Shown in pieces: positions 1-7,892 of a stretch of DNA of 15,346 nucleotides (within the stretch, counting starts at the first letter, position 1; every line of letters begins with the position of its first letter). Origin of the DNA: Betaproteobacteria bacterium. Lineage in GTDB: Bacteria; Pseudomonadota; Gammaproteobacteria; Burkholderiales; Usitatibacteraceae. Made by a program: the position numbers and the translations under genes. The stretch covers positions 1 through 15,346 of the forward strand of contig JANYFH010000049.1 in the NCBI GenBank assembly GCA_025362705.1. Reading direction: 5' to 3'. Under the pieces are notes generated by a model. That model was not told the origin of the DNA and made no database searches. It saw nothing but the letters and a program-made list of their open reading frames with translations.

Positions 1-980
1 TGGGATTTTTCCCGCTTCAGGCGATCGATCTCAAGTCGGGCCAGCGACGCAAAATTACCATTCGGATATTGCTCGACGTAAGCCTGGTAGCCTTCAATCC
101 GTTTACTTTCTTTCGCGCTACGCCAGAATTCGCCTTCGATGGCCGCTTGCGCATCACCTGAAAGGCCGGACACTGGCGCAGTGGCCACGGCCTGTGCACC
201 GCGTTCGGCGAAGAAAAATGGGATTCGAAACAGCGGTGTGTTGTGGAATTCGGGCAACTGCTTGTACATGCTTTCCTGCGCGACATAAGTCTGCACACGC
301 TGAAACATTGCCGCCGCCTGCAGTTGCGGATCGCGCATCTCGCGCACCAGTGCCGTGGTGTAGAGGCTGTTTACGCCATCGGCACCGTCGGGCGCCACCT
401 GACCGGCCGCTGCAGCAAAGGACACAATGGTGCCCGGCGGAGCCTGAATTTTGGCAAGCCCGGTTGAGCTGAATACGCTACTGAACGGGTTATTACGACA
501 GGCATCAAGAATGATGAATTTATGCCGCACTTTGGCATCGTCCATCGTGTCGAGAATCTGCGTTACCGGCATTGCATTGAAGGCAATCGACGCTTCAGAT
601 GTGAGCTTGGCGTCGGTCGGAATAAGATAATTCTGCCCACGGTATTGAATACCGTGACCGGCGTAATAGAACACCGCCGCAGTCGCACCCTCCATCACTC
701 GTGCAAATTCAACAGCCACACCGCGCATGGTGGCGTAGTCTGCGTTGGTTTTTATCATCACTTTGAAGCCAAGATCACTGAGTGTCTTGGCAACCGCCTG
801 CGCGTCATTGACAGCGTTGCGCAACGGGTCGGTCGGATACTGGTCGTTACCTATCACCAACGCGACGCGGTCATCATTGGCGGCAAGGCTCGGGACGGGC
901 AGGCAAAGCGCTGCCACGCACAGCAGCAGCGCACTGGCACGTTGATTGAGTAAAGTCACGGTGAAAGCAAATATGCGCAT
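1..980 (-). CDS. Periplasmic caspase-family (C14) protein, 3' end beyond window
   Basis: The frame is open from an ATG at 980 to the left edge (326 codons, no stop), so the C-terminus is missing. I translated it by hand. Residues about 13-34 form a Sec-type signal peptide (hydrophobic core ALLLCVAALCL, likely cleavage after SLA), so the mature protein should be periplasmic or secreted. The caspase p20-like domain starts with RVALVIGNDQY (38-48). The catalytic dyad is intact: His109 in YYAGHG and Cys161 in ILDACRNNPF. The domain continues to about residue 250 (NTPLFRIPF). The tail (about 280-326) has a WRSAKES...YVEQYPNG...LARLEIDRL pattern, typical of C-terminal repeats in proteobacterial caspase-domain proteins. 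From the family, it is probably a cysteine peptidase; substrate and specificity are unknown. It is last of three same-strand genes, 121 bp after the FecR-like gene. No good ribosome binding site lies at the usual distance, so the start rests on the signal peptide. The fold is nearly certain, the role unknown. Confidence 0.93.
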   Translation of the reverse strand, partial: MRIFAFTVTLLNQRASALLLCVAALCLPVPSLAANDDRVALVIGNDQYPTDPLRNAVNDAQAVAKTLSDLGFKVMIKTNADYATMRGVAVEFARVMEGATAAVFYYAGHGIQYRGQNYLIPTDAKLTSEASIAFNAMPVTQILDTMDDAKVRHKFIILDACRNNPFSSVFSSTGLAKIQAPPGTIVSFAAAAGQVAPDGADGVNSLYTTALVREMRDPQLQAAAMFQRVQTYVAQESMYKQLPEFHNTPLFRIPFFFAERGAQAVATAPVSGLSGDAQAAIEGEFWRSAKESKRIEGYQAYVEQYPNGNFASLARLEIDRLKREKS

Positions 981-1004
981 GGTTACAACTATTGTTGGAC
1001 TCCG

Positions 1005-1032
1005 ATTATTGCGCAAAATGCGGCGGAATCAA
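1005..1032 (-). promoter_or_regulatory. Candidate sigma-70 promoter for the caspase gene
   Basis: On the minus strand, TTGATT (1032-1027), a 16-base spacer and AATAAT (1010-1005) match the -35 and -10 consensus at 4/6 and 5/6. Transcription would begin near 998, giving a short leader before the ATG at 980. It would let the caspase gene be expressed apart from the two upstream genes. This is pattern matching only. Confidence 0.33.
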
Positions 1033-1101
1033 ACGATTGAGCACTTTGGACGACCAACGGTGTACCGATCAAGATCGGCACGCCTTCGTTCGGCAGGCCG
1101 A

Positions 1102-1953
1102 TTACTTTGCGAGTGCGGCCAATTCCGGCAGGTCCGGTCTGTCCTTTGCAAGTTTTGCCCAGACCTCGCCGGCATCCTGATCGGCACCTATGTCCTTGAG
1201 CGTCAACGCGTAGAGAAGCCAGTCTGAAAATGCCGCTTTCTCATCCGGCTTGCGCTTCTGCGCCAAGTCGAGCGAATGAGCCGGGAGCGTCTTGAAAGTA
1301 GTCATCCCGACTTCGTTGGCGCCAGCCTTGACCATCCAGTTGTATTCCGCGTCGGGTTGCAACTTGATATTCTTCGGCAAGGTGAGCGACGTCGCATTCG
1401 ACTTTGACTTGTACACCGATTTGGCGCCCGCGCTCGCTTTCAATTCAAAGTCAAATGGCCCTTTGGGGTTGGCAGATGCCCAACGAAATGCCGGCTGCAG
1501 TGTCGCAACTATTGTGTCCCTCGGATAAATCAGTCGCTCAGCCAGCAGCGGCGCAATTTCTGTTTTTTGCGCGCTGCCGAGGCTACGCATCCGAATCGAC
1601 GCACTCGATGTCTGCGCTACCTGCGCGACTACTTTTGAAGACACCTTCCAGTTGGTCTCGCGCATCGTCGGCGGCGGGCCAATCTTGGCGGTCACCTCAG
1701 CGTCGCCAACCAGAAAATCCCCCGGCCCCTTCAAAACGTACTCTTTGCCGGAAATCAGGTACATCACGCCCACTGCGCATTCCTTGGTGCAACTGATACG
1801 CGCACCTTTTTTTACTTCCGCCATCACCGTAGCCTTGCCGGCATCCATTGCCGCGTCGCCTTTGACGTCAGTGACAAAAGCGATTCCCTGCGCTTGTGCC
1901 GCCAAGATGAACGTTGAAACCACGAGTGCCGAAAATAAATGTTTTGCCTTCAT
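1102..1953 (-). CDS. Secreted FecR-like protein between cyclase and caspase genes
   Basis: The protein has 283 residues. I chose the ATG at 1953 over one seven codons upstream because AGGGAGAG sits four bases before it and it begins directly with a signal peptide (MKAKHLFSALVVSTFILAAQ, cleavage near AQA/QG). Residues about 22-105 form a beta-rich, FecR-like segment: GIAFVTDVKGDA, then KKGARI, a glycine turn (ISGKEYVLKGPG) and GDAEVTAKIG. It contains a CTKEC pair (Cys55, Cys59) that could form a disulfide in the periplasm. The middle (about 150-225) resembles a second beta-sandwich (PAFRWASANPKGPFDFEL, YNWMVKAG). The last 55 residues are helical and TPR-like (DWLLYALTLKDIGADQDAGEVW). There is no transmembrane helix apart from the signal peptide. 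It lies 49 bp after the CHASE2 cyclase gene, probably in one transcript. From family knowledge, FecR-like proteins of this context are periplasmic and poorly understood; the assignment is by pattern, not full alignment. Confidence 0.82.
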   Translation of the reverse strand: MKAKHLFSALVVSTFILAAQAQGIAFVTDVKGDAAMDAGKATVMAEVKKGARISCTKECAVGVMYLISGKEYVLKGPGDFLVGDAEVTAKIGPPPTMRETNWKVSSKVVAQVAQTSSASIRMRSLGSAQKTEIAPLLAERLIYPRDTIVATLQPAFRWASANPKGPFDFELKASAGAKSVYKSKSNATSLTLPKNIKLQPDAEYNWMVKAGANEVGMTTFKTLPAHSLDLAQKRKPDEKAAFSDWLLYALTLKDIGADQDAGEVWAKLAKDRPDLPELAALAK

Positions 1954-1957
1954 GTTG

Positions 1958-1965
1958 CTCTCCCT
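1958..1965 (-). promoter_or_regulatory. Ribosome binding site fixing the FecR-like start
   Basis: The minus strand reads AGGGAGAG, then CAAC, then the ATG at 1953. This strong Shine-Dalgarno match decides against the longer reading that starts at 1974. Confidence 0.7.
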
Positions 1966-2002
1966 AAAATACAAATTTGCCGATGCCCAAACGCACTTCC
2001 AA

Positions 2003-3847
2003 TCACAACTGTGAAGCCGGTACCGCTTTTACGCCCCACAGTTGCATTGAGCTGTGGCCGCGTAACGCCTGCTCGCCACAATCAATCATTTCAAATCCAT
2101 CCGGCAATTGCGCCTTCACCGAATCAGTCATCACAATTGGTGTACCCAATCGCTTGGTCAGTCCTTCTATCCGCGATGCAACATTGACCGCATCGCCGAT
2201 AGCCGAATAGTTGTGTCGCTCGGTTGAACCGATGTTACCAACCACAACCTTGCCATAGTTTATGCCTATTCCAATTTCGAGGGGAGGTAACCCTTCTGCT
2301 GCAAATTCTGCATTCAATTTTCGAAGCTGTTCCACCATGTCAAAGCCACACCTTACTGCGGACTCACAGGGATTGGCGAGGCTGCGCGGCGCGCCGAACA
2401 ACACCATCATGCCGTCGCCCATGAATTTATCCATGGTGCCATCGAAGCGATGCACGGAGCCAACCATACGGTCAAAGTATCGGGTCAGCAACGAAGTGAC
2501 CGCTTCCGGCGATAGCGATTCCGATATTCCTGTGAATCCCCGAATGTCCGTAAACACCACACAAACTTCCGCTGTTTTCGCCGAAATTCCTGCGGCCAAA
2601 TTACCAGCCAGCATTTCCTGTAAGACTGCCGGCGACACGCTTCCAGAAAACGACTGCTTGAAACGATTCTTTTCCGCCAGGTTTTGCATTGCGTCCGCCA
2701 CTGCACCCACACCCACCGCAATCCAGATAACCAATGTGAAGGTTAGCGCAGGCACATACCAGTTGGCTGTGATCAACATCACTGAAAGTGCAAAAAAAGC
2801 GAGGGGTGCCCCAATGAATGCAAACAGGTACGTACGCCGGTTTGATGCCACAAACACAAAGCCGAGCAGCATTGCGCAGATAATCCAGCGCCATACGCTC
2901 GGCAGCGGACGCAGCAGCCCGTCGCCCAGCAAGCTCCGCAACACCTGGAAATGGACGATGACACCGGGCTGAGTTGGATTTAAAGTCTGATCGTCATCAC
3001 CCAGTCCACCTCTTTCCCAATCTGACATGCCGACTGGCAGTTTCCAGCGGTCGAGCGATTTCGCCACAGTGCCAATAAGCACAACCCGTCCTGCAAACTG
3101 TCTGCGGAGCTCATTCAGGTTGTTCGATTCCTGCCATTCAATAACCTGCTGGATAGGGATGTAGTGAATCAATCCGCCTACCGAATAATCGATCAATCCC
3201 TCCCCCGACTTGGCCCCCAGTTTTCGTGCGATCTCGGCTGCAAACACCGGAAACGTACCTGTATTTACCACCCCGGTTTCTGCAAAACGGCGCGCGACTC
3301 GATCCGGATCTTCAACAACCCTGTCAATCGCGAAGGTTTCGTCACCGAGAACACGCAGAAACGGTTTATGTATGGGTGCGATAAAACCTGCCCGATCCAC
3401 TGTATGCGCCACAACCAGTGGTGACACATTTTTGAGTTCAAGAAGCGCGGTGAACAGGGCTCGATCAAGGCCAGGTTTGATCTTGTCGAAAGATTTCGGC
3501 GGCAGTTGAATATCGACGCCGACAACCGCTGGTTTCACTGTAGCAAGGGCTCGTATCGTTTTGCCAAGATGCTCGTGCCACATTGCCAATGGCTCTTCGA
3601 AAACGTCTTCACTCGCGTCATCCATGCCGATCAACACCGGCTCAACCTTGGCTGGACGCGGGTGGAAATTCCGCATCAATTGCATTTGTAAATCAAACGA
3701 CAAACGCTCCAGAAGACTGATCAACGATTGGTTACTGGTGGGAAAGCTATACAGAAATGAAAACACGAGTATCGCAATCGCCAGCAACGCGACGTTGCGT
3801 GATGCGCGCTGTTCCCACAATTTGCCAATGGTCACCAAGCCCGCCAA
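2003..3847 (-). CDS. CHASE2 sensor / class III adenylyl cyclase, membrane bound
   Basis: This 614-residue protein makes cAMP (inferred) in response to an extracytoplasmic signal. Order of parts: one N-terminal membrane helix (about 18-35); a periplasmic CHASE2 domain (about 42-315, with FDLQMQL, VVGVDIQL, VVLIGTVAKSLDRW and GVIVHFQVLRSLL); three closely spaced membrane helices (about 319-335, 340-360, 365-387); a short linker; and a cytoplasmic class III cyclase domain (about 425-608). Metal-binding aspartates are present (FTDIRGF, Asp434; MGDGM, Asp478). Lys474 in DKFMGDG and Asp552 in IGDAVNVASR are the adenine-selecting pair, so adenylyl rather than guanylyl cyclase is expected; Asn555 and Arg559 complete the active site. 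The start is TTG, supported by GGGAG eight bases upstream; no better ATG exists. It is first in a minus-strand cassette with the FecR-like and caspase genes. The signal sensed is unknown. Confidence 0.94.
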   Translation of the reverse strand: MAGLVTIGKLWEQRASRNVALLAIAILVFSFLYSFPTSNQSLISLLERLSFDLQMQLMRNFHPRPAKVEPVLIGMDDASEDVFEEPLAMWHEHLGKTIRALATVKPAVVGVDIQLPPKSFDKIKPGLDRALFTALLELKNVSPLVVAHTVDRAGFIAPIHKPFLRVLGDETFAIDRVVEDPDRVARRFAETGVVNTGTFPVFAAEIARKLGAKSGEGLIDYSVGGLIHYIPIQQVIEWQESNNLNELRRQFAGRVVLIGTVAKSLDRWKLPVGMSDWERGGLGDDDQTLNPTQPGVIVHFQVLRSLLGDGLLRPLPSVWRWIICAMLLGFVFVASNRRTYLFAFIGAPLAFFALSVMLITANWYVPALTFTLVIWIAVGVGAVADAMQNLAEKNRFKQSFSGSVSPAVLQEMLAGNLAAGISAKTAEVCVVFTDIRGFTGISESLSPEAVTSLLTRYFDRMVGSVHRFDGTMDKFMGDGMMVLFGAPRSLANPCESAVRCGFDMVEQLRKLNAEFAAEGLPPLEIGIGINYGKVVVGNIGSTERHNYSAIGDAVNVASRIEGLTKRLGTPIVMTDSVKAQLPDGFEMIDCGEQALRGHSSMQLWGVKAVPASQL

Positions 3848-3855
3848 ATGAATTG

Positions 3856-3860
3856 CTCCC
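3856..3860 (-). promoter_or_regulatory. Ribosome binding site supporting a TTG start
   Basis: The minus strand has GGGAG, eight bases, then TTG at 3847-3845. It is the only convincing initiation signal at the head of the CHASE2 cyclase gene. Confidence 0.6.
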
Positions 3861-3888
3861 GTTTATTTGTACGCGTCAACGAGCGAAT

Positions 3889-3917
3889 TTGTCGATGAGC
3901 GCTTTTCGCACTATTCT
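3889..3917 (+). promoter_or_regulatory. Candidate sigma-70 promoter for the GMC oxidoreductase gene
   Basis: TTGTCG (3889-3894), a 17-base spacer and TATTCT (3912-3917) match the consensus at 4/6 in each box. Transcription would start about 20 bases before the ATG at 3947. The same short divergent gap (3848-3946) must also hold the promoter of the CHASE2 cassette; on the minus strand a TAGAAT (3918-3913) overlaps the -10 box but lacks a clear -35. Pattern evidence only. Confidence 0.35.
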
Positions 3918-3946
3918 ATCGTTTCGGCATATAAGAAAAACGCCAA

Positions 3947-5578
3947 ATGACCAAACCCTTCGGAACATTCGACTACGTGATCGTCGGTGCAGGTACTGCC
4001 GGCTGTGTACTCGCCAATCGCCTATCTGCTGACCCATCGGTCCGTGTATTGCTCCTGGAAGCCGGCGGCAAGGACGACTGGATCTGGATTCACATTCCGG
4101 TCGGCTACCTCTATTGCATCGGTAATCCACGCACCGACTGGTGTTATCGCACCGAGCCGTGCGATGGGCTCAACGGCCGTTCAATCCTTTATGCACGCGG
4201 AAAGGTACTCGGCGGCTGCTCCTCAATCAATGCCATGGTCTACATGCGCGGACAGGCGCGTGACTATGACGAATGGGCAGCAAGGGGCAATCCAGGATGG
4301 TCCTGGAATGATGTGTTCCCGGTTTTCAAACGCTCGGAAGATCACTACGGTGGTGGCAGCGAGATTCACGGCGCAGGTGGCGAGTGGCGGGTTGAAGAGC
4401 AACGGCTCGAATGGGAAATTTTGAATGCGTGGCGCGACGCGGCTGAACAATGCGGCATCCCGAAAGTGGCCGACTTCAACGGCGGCGACAATTTTGGCTC
4501 GGCGCGCTTTCAGGTAAACCAGCGCACCGGTGTGCGCTGGAACGCTTCGAAGGCGTTTCTGCGCCCTGCGATGCACCGGCCGAATTTAAAGGTCGTCACA
4601 AACGTGCTCGCGACAAAGATTCATTTTCAGATGCGTGAGGGAAAACGCGAAGCGACCGGCATCGAATTTGTACGCGATGGCGAAACATTTTTTGCCGAAG
4701 CATCATGCGAAACAATCCTTGCCTCAGGTGCCGTCAATTCCCCGCAATTGTTACAATTATCCGGTATCGGGCCTGGCAAACTACTCAGGAACCACGCTAT
4801 CAACGTCGTGCACGAATTGCCCGGCGTGGGCGAAAATTTGCAGGATCACCTGCAGTTGCGCATGGCGTTCAAAGTACAAGGTGTGCGCACGTTGAACGAA
4901 TGGGCCAATAGCTGGTTTGGCAAAGCGCAGATGGCGATGCAGTACGCACTATTCCGCACTGGGCCGTTGACAATGGCGCCATCGCAGCTGGGCGCATTTG
5001 CGAAGTCAGACGCGATGCAAAAAACAGCAAATATCGAATACCACGTACAACCACTGTCACTGGATAAATTCGGCGATCCACCGCATCCTTTTCCTGCTTT
5101 TACCGCGAGCGTTTGCAATCTGCGCCCAGAGAGTCGCGGCCATATACGAATCAAGACCACTGATCCGCACGATCATCCCATCATTCAGCCAAATTATTTG
5201 GCGACCGAGCGCGATCGCAAAGTCGCGGTCGATGCGATGCGGCTCACACGGAAAATTTCAGCCGCTGGCGCACTGGCAAAGTATCGGCCGGAAGAATTCC
5301 TGCCCGGAAATATGACCGAAAGCGACGCGGAAATGGTGAAGGCGGCGGGCGACGTCGGCACGACTATTTTCCACCCCGTCGGCACCTGCAAGATGGGACC
5401 TGCATCGGATGCGGATGCCGTCGTTGATGCGCGCCTGCGTGTACATGGCATCGCGCGCCTGCGTGTGGTGGATGCGTCGATCATGCCGACGATTACGTCC
5501 GGGAATACCAATTCACCTACCATCATGATCGCCGAGCAGGGAAGCCGGTTCATTCTTGAAGACCGCAAACACGGATGA
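3947..5578 (+). CDS. GMC-family FAD-dependent oxidoreductase (alcohol/choline dehydrogenase-like)
   Basis: This 543-residue cytoplasmic or peripheral flavoenzyme should oxidise an alcohol to an aldehyde. Its length is typical of the choline dehydrogenase/AlkJ branch. The FAD-binding Rossmann motif is at 9-20 (DYVIVGAGTAGC), followed by LLLEAG at 35-40. GMC signature 1 is at about 84-101 (ARGKVLGGCSSINAMVY) and signature 2 near residues 260-280 (SGAVNSPQLLQLSGIG). The C-terminal active site has His476 in FHPVGTCKMG and the Asn-rich NTNSP at 520-524, followed by TIMIAEQG. There is no signal peptide or membrane helix. The substrate cannot be read from sequence: no betaine aldehyde dehydrogenase or betI lies beside it, so I do not call it betA. 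The ATG at 3947 has only a weak purine stretch upstream. It is divergent from the CHASE2 cyclase gene and followed by a strong hairpin. Confidence 0.93.
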   Translation: MTKPFGTFDYVIVGAGTAGCVLANRLSADPSVRVLLLEAGGKDDWIWIHIPVGYLYCIGNPRTDWCYRTEPCDGLNGRSILYARGKVLGGCSSINAMVYMRGQARDYDEWAARGNPGWSWNDVFPVFKRSEDHYGGGSEIHGAGGEWRVEEQRLEWEILNAWRDAAEQCGIPKVADFNGGDNFGSARFQVNQRTGVRWNASKAFLRPAMHRPNLKVVTNVLATKIHFQMREGKREATGIEFVRDGETFFAEASCETILASGAVNSPQLLQLSGIGPGKLLRNHAINVVHELPGVGENLQDHLQLRMAFKVQGVRTLNEWANSWFGKAQMAMQYALFRTGPLTMAPSQLGAFAKSDAMQKTANIEYHVQPLSLDKFGDPPHPFPAFTASVCNLRPESRGHIRIKTTDPHDHPIIQPNYLATERDRKVAVDAMRLTRKISAAGALAKYRPEEFLPGNMTESDAEMVKAAGDVGTTIFHPVGTCKMGPASDADAVVDARLRVHGIARLRVVDASIMPTITSGNTNSPTIMIAEQGSRFILEDRKHG

Positions 5579-5618
5579 AATTTCGTACCGCATGTATTGC
5601 ACAAACTCTAGCATTGGT

Positions 5619-5652
5619 GCGGTGTTTCAGCCAATTATTCCTGAAACACCGC
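5619..5652 (+). terminator. Perfect 12-bp inverted repeat, possible terminator of the GMC gene
   Basis: GCGGTGTTTCAG, a 10-base A/T-rich loop, and CTGAAACACCGC form a perfect 12-bp stem 40 bases after the GMC stop codon. No T-run follows, so it is not a canonical intrinsic terminator. It could instead be an operator dyad or an RNA processing site in front of the EamA-type gene at 5696. Confidence 0.5.
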
Positions 5653-5695
5653 GTGGAATGCGTACTTTAGCCATAATGGCGTCACGGACCCGCAA

Positions 5696-6571
5696 GTGAA
5701 CCAGCGGCTCAACGATGCATTGCTCGCGTGGTATTTCGTCGTCATCTGGGGCTCCGGATTCATCGCCACCAAGATCGGCATTCAGTACGCGGCACCCTTC
5801 ACTTTTCTTTCTTTGCGTTTTGCGTTCGGCATCGCCTGCCTTCTTCCGCTGGTGCTGTGGCTCAAGCCCGCCTGGCCGAAAACTCGACGCGAATGGATGC
5901 ACATCGTCATCGCTGGATTGCTCATGCATGCAATCCATCTGTCGGGCAGCCACTATGCGCAGTATCTTGGCATGTCGGCTGGTATCGTCGCCGTCATTCT
6001 GGCCCTGCAGCCTGTGGCCACTGCGCTGTTCGCGCGCGGCACTGGCGAGCGCGTCACACAACTGCAATGGTTCGGCATTGCACTGGGTTTCGCGGGTGTC
6101 GCACTTATCGTGTGGCACAAAATCGACGTTCGCGCGGTCACTGTCGGCAGTTTGATTGCTGTGTTTGCTGGTTTGGTGTCGTTGACTGTTGGCACGCTTT
6201 ATCAGCGCAAATTTTGCCCTACGGTCGATTTGCGTTCGGGCGCACTTATCCAGTTTGTGGCGTCGCTCGTTGTACTGTTGCCGTTGAGCATCGCGTTCGA
6301 GGGCGCAAAAGTACAATGGTCCTGGCCGCTCCTGGGTTCAATCGTATTTCTGGTGATAGCTGCGTCAATTCTTGCCGTCAATGCGTTGCATATATTGATG
6401 CGTCACGGCGAGGCGACCCGCGTGACCAGCATGCTTTACCTGCCACCGATTTTTGCAGTCGCAATGGAATACCTCGTATTTGGCGTCGTGCCGACTGTGA
6501 TTTCTTTCATCGGTATTGCTGTCACTTCAATTGGAGTAGCGCTCGCGATGCGCCGCATAAAAGTTCATTGA
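5696..6571 (+). CDS. EamA/DMT-superfamily transporter
   Basis: This 291-residue integral membrane protein has about ten hydrophobic segments arranged as two EamA repeats (about 8-140 and 150-288). The first begins with the family-typical WYFVVIWGSGFIATKIGI and FLSLRFAFG; the second includes GALIQFVASLVVLLPLS and ends with a conserved-looking PPIFAVAMEYLVFG...ISFIGIAVTSIGVAL. Family members export or exchange small metabolites such as amino acids or related compounds; the substrate here is unknown. The start is GTG, because no in-frame ATG precedes the first membrane helix, and the ribosome binding site is weak. The gene follows the GMC gene by 117 bp including a 12-bp hairpin, and precedes an MFS gene by 62 bp on the same strand, so the two transporters may be co-transcribed. 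Confidence 0.91.
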   Translation: MNQRLNDALLAWYFVVIWGSGFIATKIGIQYAAPFTFLSLRFAFGIACLLPLVLWLKPAWPKTRREWMHIVIAGLLMHAIHLSGSHYAQYLGMSAGIVAVILALQPVATALFARGTGERVTQLQWFGIALGFAGVALIVWHKIDVRAVTVGSLIAVFAGLVSLTVGTLYQRKFCPTVDLRSGALIQFVASLVVLLPLSIAFEGAKVQWSWPLLGSIVFLVIAASILAVNALHILMRHGEATRVTSMLYLPPIFAVAMEYLVFGVVPTVISFIGIAVTSIGVALAMRRIKVH

Positions 6572-6633
6572 CGTTTATTGAAGCGCTGAGTCAAGTCATG
6601 GCGCATTCGGCCAAGCTAAGGTAAAACTGTTGC

Positions 6634-7812
6634 ATGCTAAATAACGCCATGCGCCCACTGCCAATGCTCATCATCCTGATGGTGCTGGATCATATCGCCT
6701 TCAATGGCAGCCGCGTATCGGTAACGCTGTACTCGCTTCACCAGGGTGCATCCGCGTTGACGGTTGGCACGTTAATGGCGACATTCGCGTTGCTACCGGC
6801 AATCTTTTCCGTCGCGGCTGGCCGCTGGATCGACCGCATCGGCATCACCAGGCCAATTCAACTAGGCTCAATAGCCGTAGGTGTAGGAACGGTGTTGCCG
6901 TCTTTATTGCCCGGGTTGACTGTCCTGTACGTGACGAGTGTTATCGTCGGCCTCGCGTTCATGCTGGTGAATGTCGCCGCATACCACGCTGTCGGTGAGC
7001 TTTCCAGGCCCGAAGACCGCGCCGTCAATTTCAGCTATGTGGCGCTTGGTTTTTCGACTTCGTCGTTCATCGCACCGATATTTTCCGGAGTTAGCATCGA
7101 CAGTTTCGGTCATCGTGCGACTTTCGCGTTATTGGCATCTTTTACGCTGTTACCTATCATCGTGCTTTCGTTCAAATTGCTGCCGCTACCTACACCAGTG
7201 CTAAAACCCGCAGGCGGCAAAAGCGGCCACGTATTCGACCTGCTTCGCGACCCACATTTGCGACGGCTCTATATCACCATGGCCGTGCTCACTGTCGCGT
7301 GGGATGTTTACGCCTTCGCGATTCCGGTTCACGGTTCTATCGTCGGCTTGTCTGCATCAGAAATTGGCCTGGTGATGGGTTCATTCGCAGCAGCGACATT
7401 TGTGGTGCGGCTGGCGATGCCGTTTTTCATGCACCACGTCAAACCCTGGGCGCTGTTAATCGGTGCGCTACTGACGGCTGGTGTTTGCTTTTTCCTGCTG
7501 CCGTTTGCAAACAACGTGGCGATGATGATGGCACTGATGTTTGTATTGGGGCTTGGTTTGGGTTCACCGCAGCCGATGGTACTTACGCTACTCCACGAAT
7601 CCGCGCCCGCCGGTCGCGCCGGCGAAGCACTTGGCCTGCGCACCACACTCATCAACGGCAGCCAGACCGTAATGCCTCTCATTTTTGGCGGTGTAGGCGC
7701 AGCGCTGGGTATGATGCCCGTTTTCTGGACCATGTCTGCCGTGCTTATTTTTGGAAGCTTCTACGCGAATCGCGCCCGTCGCATCGCTGGCCATGGCGAC
7801 GCAACTGACTAA
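6634..7812 (+). CDS. Major facilitator superfamily (MFS) transporter
   Basis: This 392-residue polytopic membrane protein has about twelve hydrophobic segments in two halves. The cytoplasmic loop between helices 2 and 3 carries the MFS motif A remnant (AAGRWIDRIGITRP, about 61-74). The central hydrophilic loop lies around 188-205 (PTPVLKPAGGKSGHVF), and the second half has LLHESAPAGRAGEALGLRTT, typical of drug-efflux or metabolite-efflux MFS proteins. The substrate is unknown. The ATG at 6634 is the first in frame; a second ATG lies five codons downstream. AAGG occurs 12 bases upstream, rather far for a ribosome binding site, so the exact start is moderately certain. It lies 62 bp after the EamA-type gene. 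No terminator is evident after its stop. Confidence 0.9.
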   Translation: MLNNAMRPLPMLIILMVLDHIAFNGSRVSVTLYSLHQGASALTVGTLMATFALLPAIFSVAAGRWIDRIGITRPIQLGSIAVGVGTVLPSLLPGLTVLYVTSVIVGLAFMLVNVAAYHAVGELSRPEDRAVNFSYVALGFSTSSFIAPIFSGVSIDSFGHRATFALLASFTLLPIIVLSFKLLPLPTPVLKPAGGKSGHVFDLLRDPHLRRLYITMAVLTVAWDVYAFAIPVHGSIVGLSASEIGLVMGSFAAATFVVRLAMPFFMHHVKPWALLIGALLTAGVCFFLLPFANNVAMMMALMFVLGLGLGSPQPMVLTLLHESAPAGRAGEALGLRTTLINGSQTVMPLIFGGVGAALGMMPVFWTMSAVLIFGSFYANRARRIAGHGDATD

Positions 7813-7892
7813 ATTTTTTGCACGTTTCGCAGCCCAATGCGGCCTGCCTCAAAAACGATGCAAATACCTTCGTCACAAACTGCGTTCGGCCA

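Noticed and set aside
1102..1974. Longer start (seven extra codons) for the FecR-like protein
   Set aside because: The ATG at 1953 has AGGGAGAG four bases upstream and begins directly with a signal peptide; the upstream ATG has no such support.
2035..2049. 15-base exact repeat CCCACAGTTGCATTG also at 11427-11441
   Set aside because: One copy lies inside the cyclase coding sequence, the other between genes. A single 15-base match is not unlikely by chance in a window this size, and the flanks do not match.
2262..2972. Plus-strand open frame opposite the CHASE2 cyclase gene
   Set aside because: The minus strand carries all catalytic cyclase motifs; the plus product is Ser/Thr/Pro-rich with no recognisable feature.
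3947..5578. Naming the GMC oxidoreductase betA
   Set aside because: The signatures define the GMC superfamily only. There is no betB, betI or choline transporter beside it, so the substrate is not supported.
5627..6316. Minus-strand open frame opposite the EamA-type gene
   Set aside because: The translation is hydrophilic and compositionally odd, and the plus strand encodes a clear two-repeat membrane transporter.
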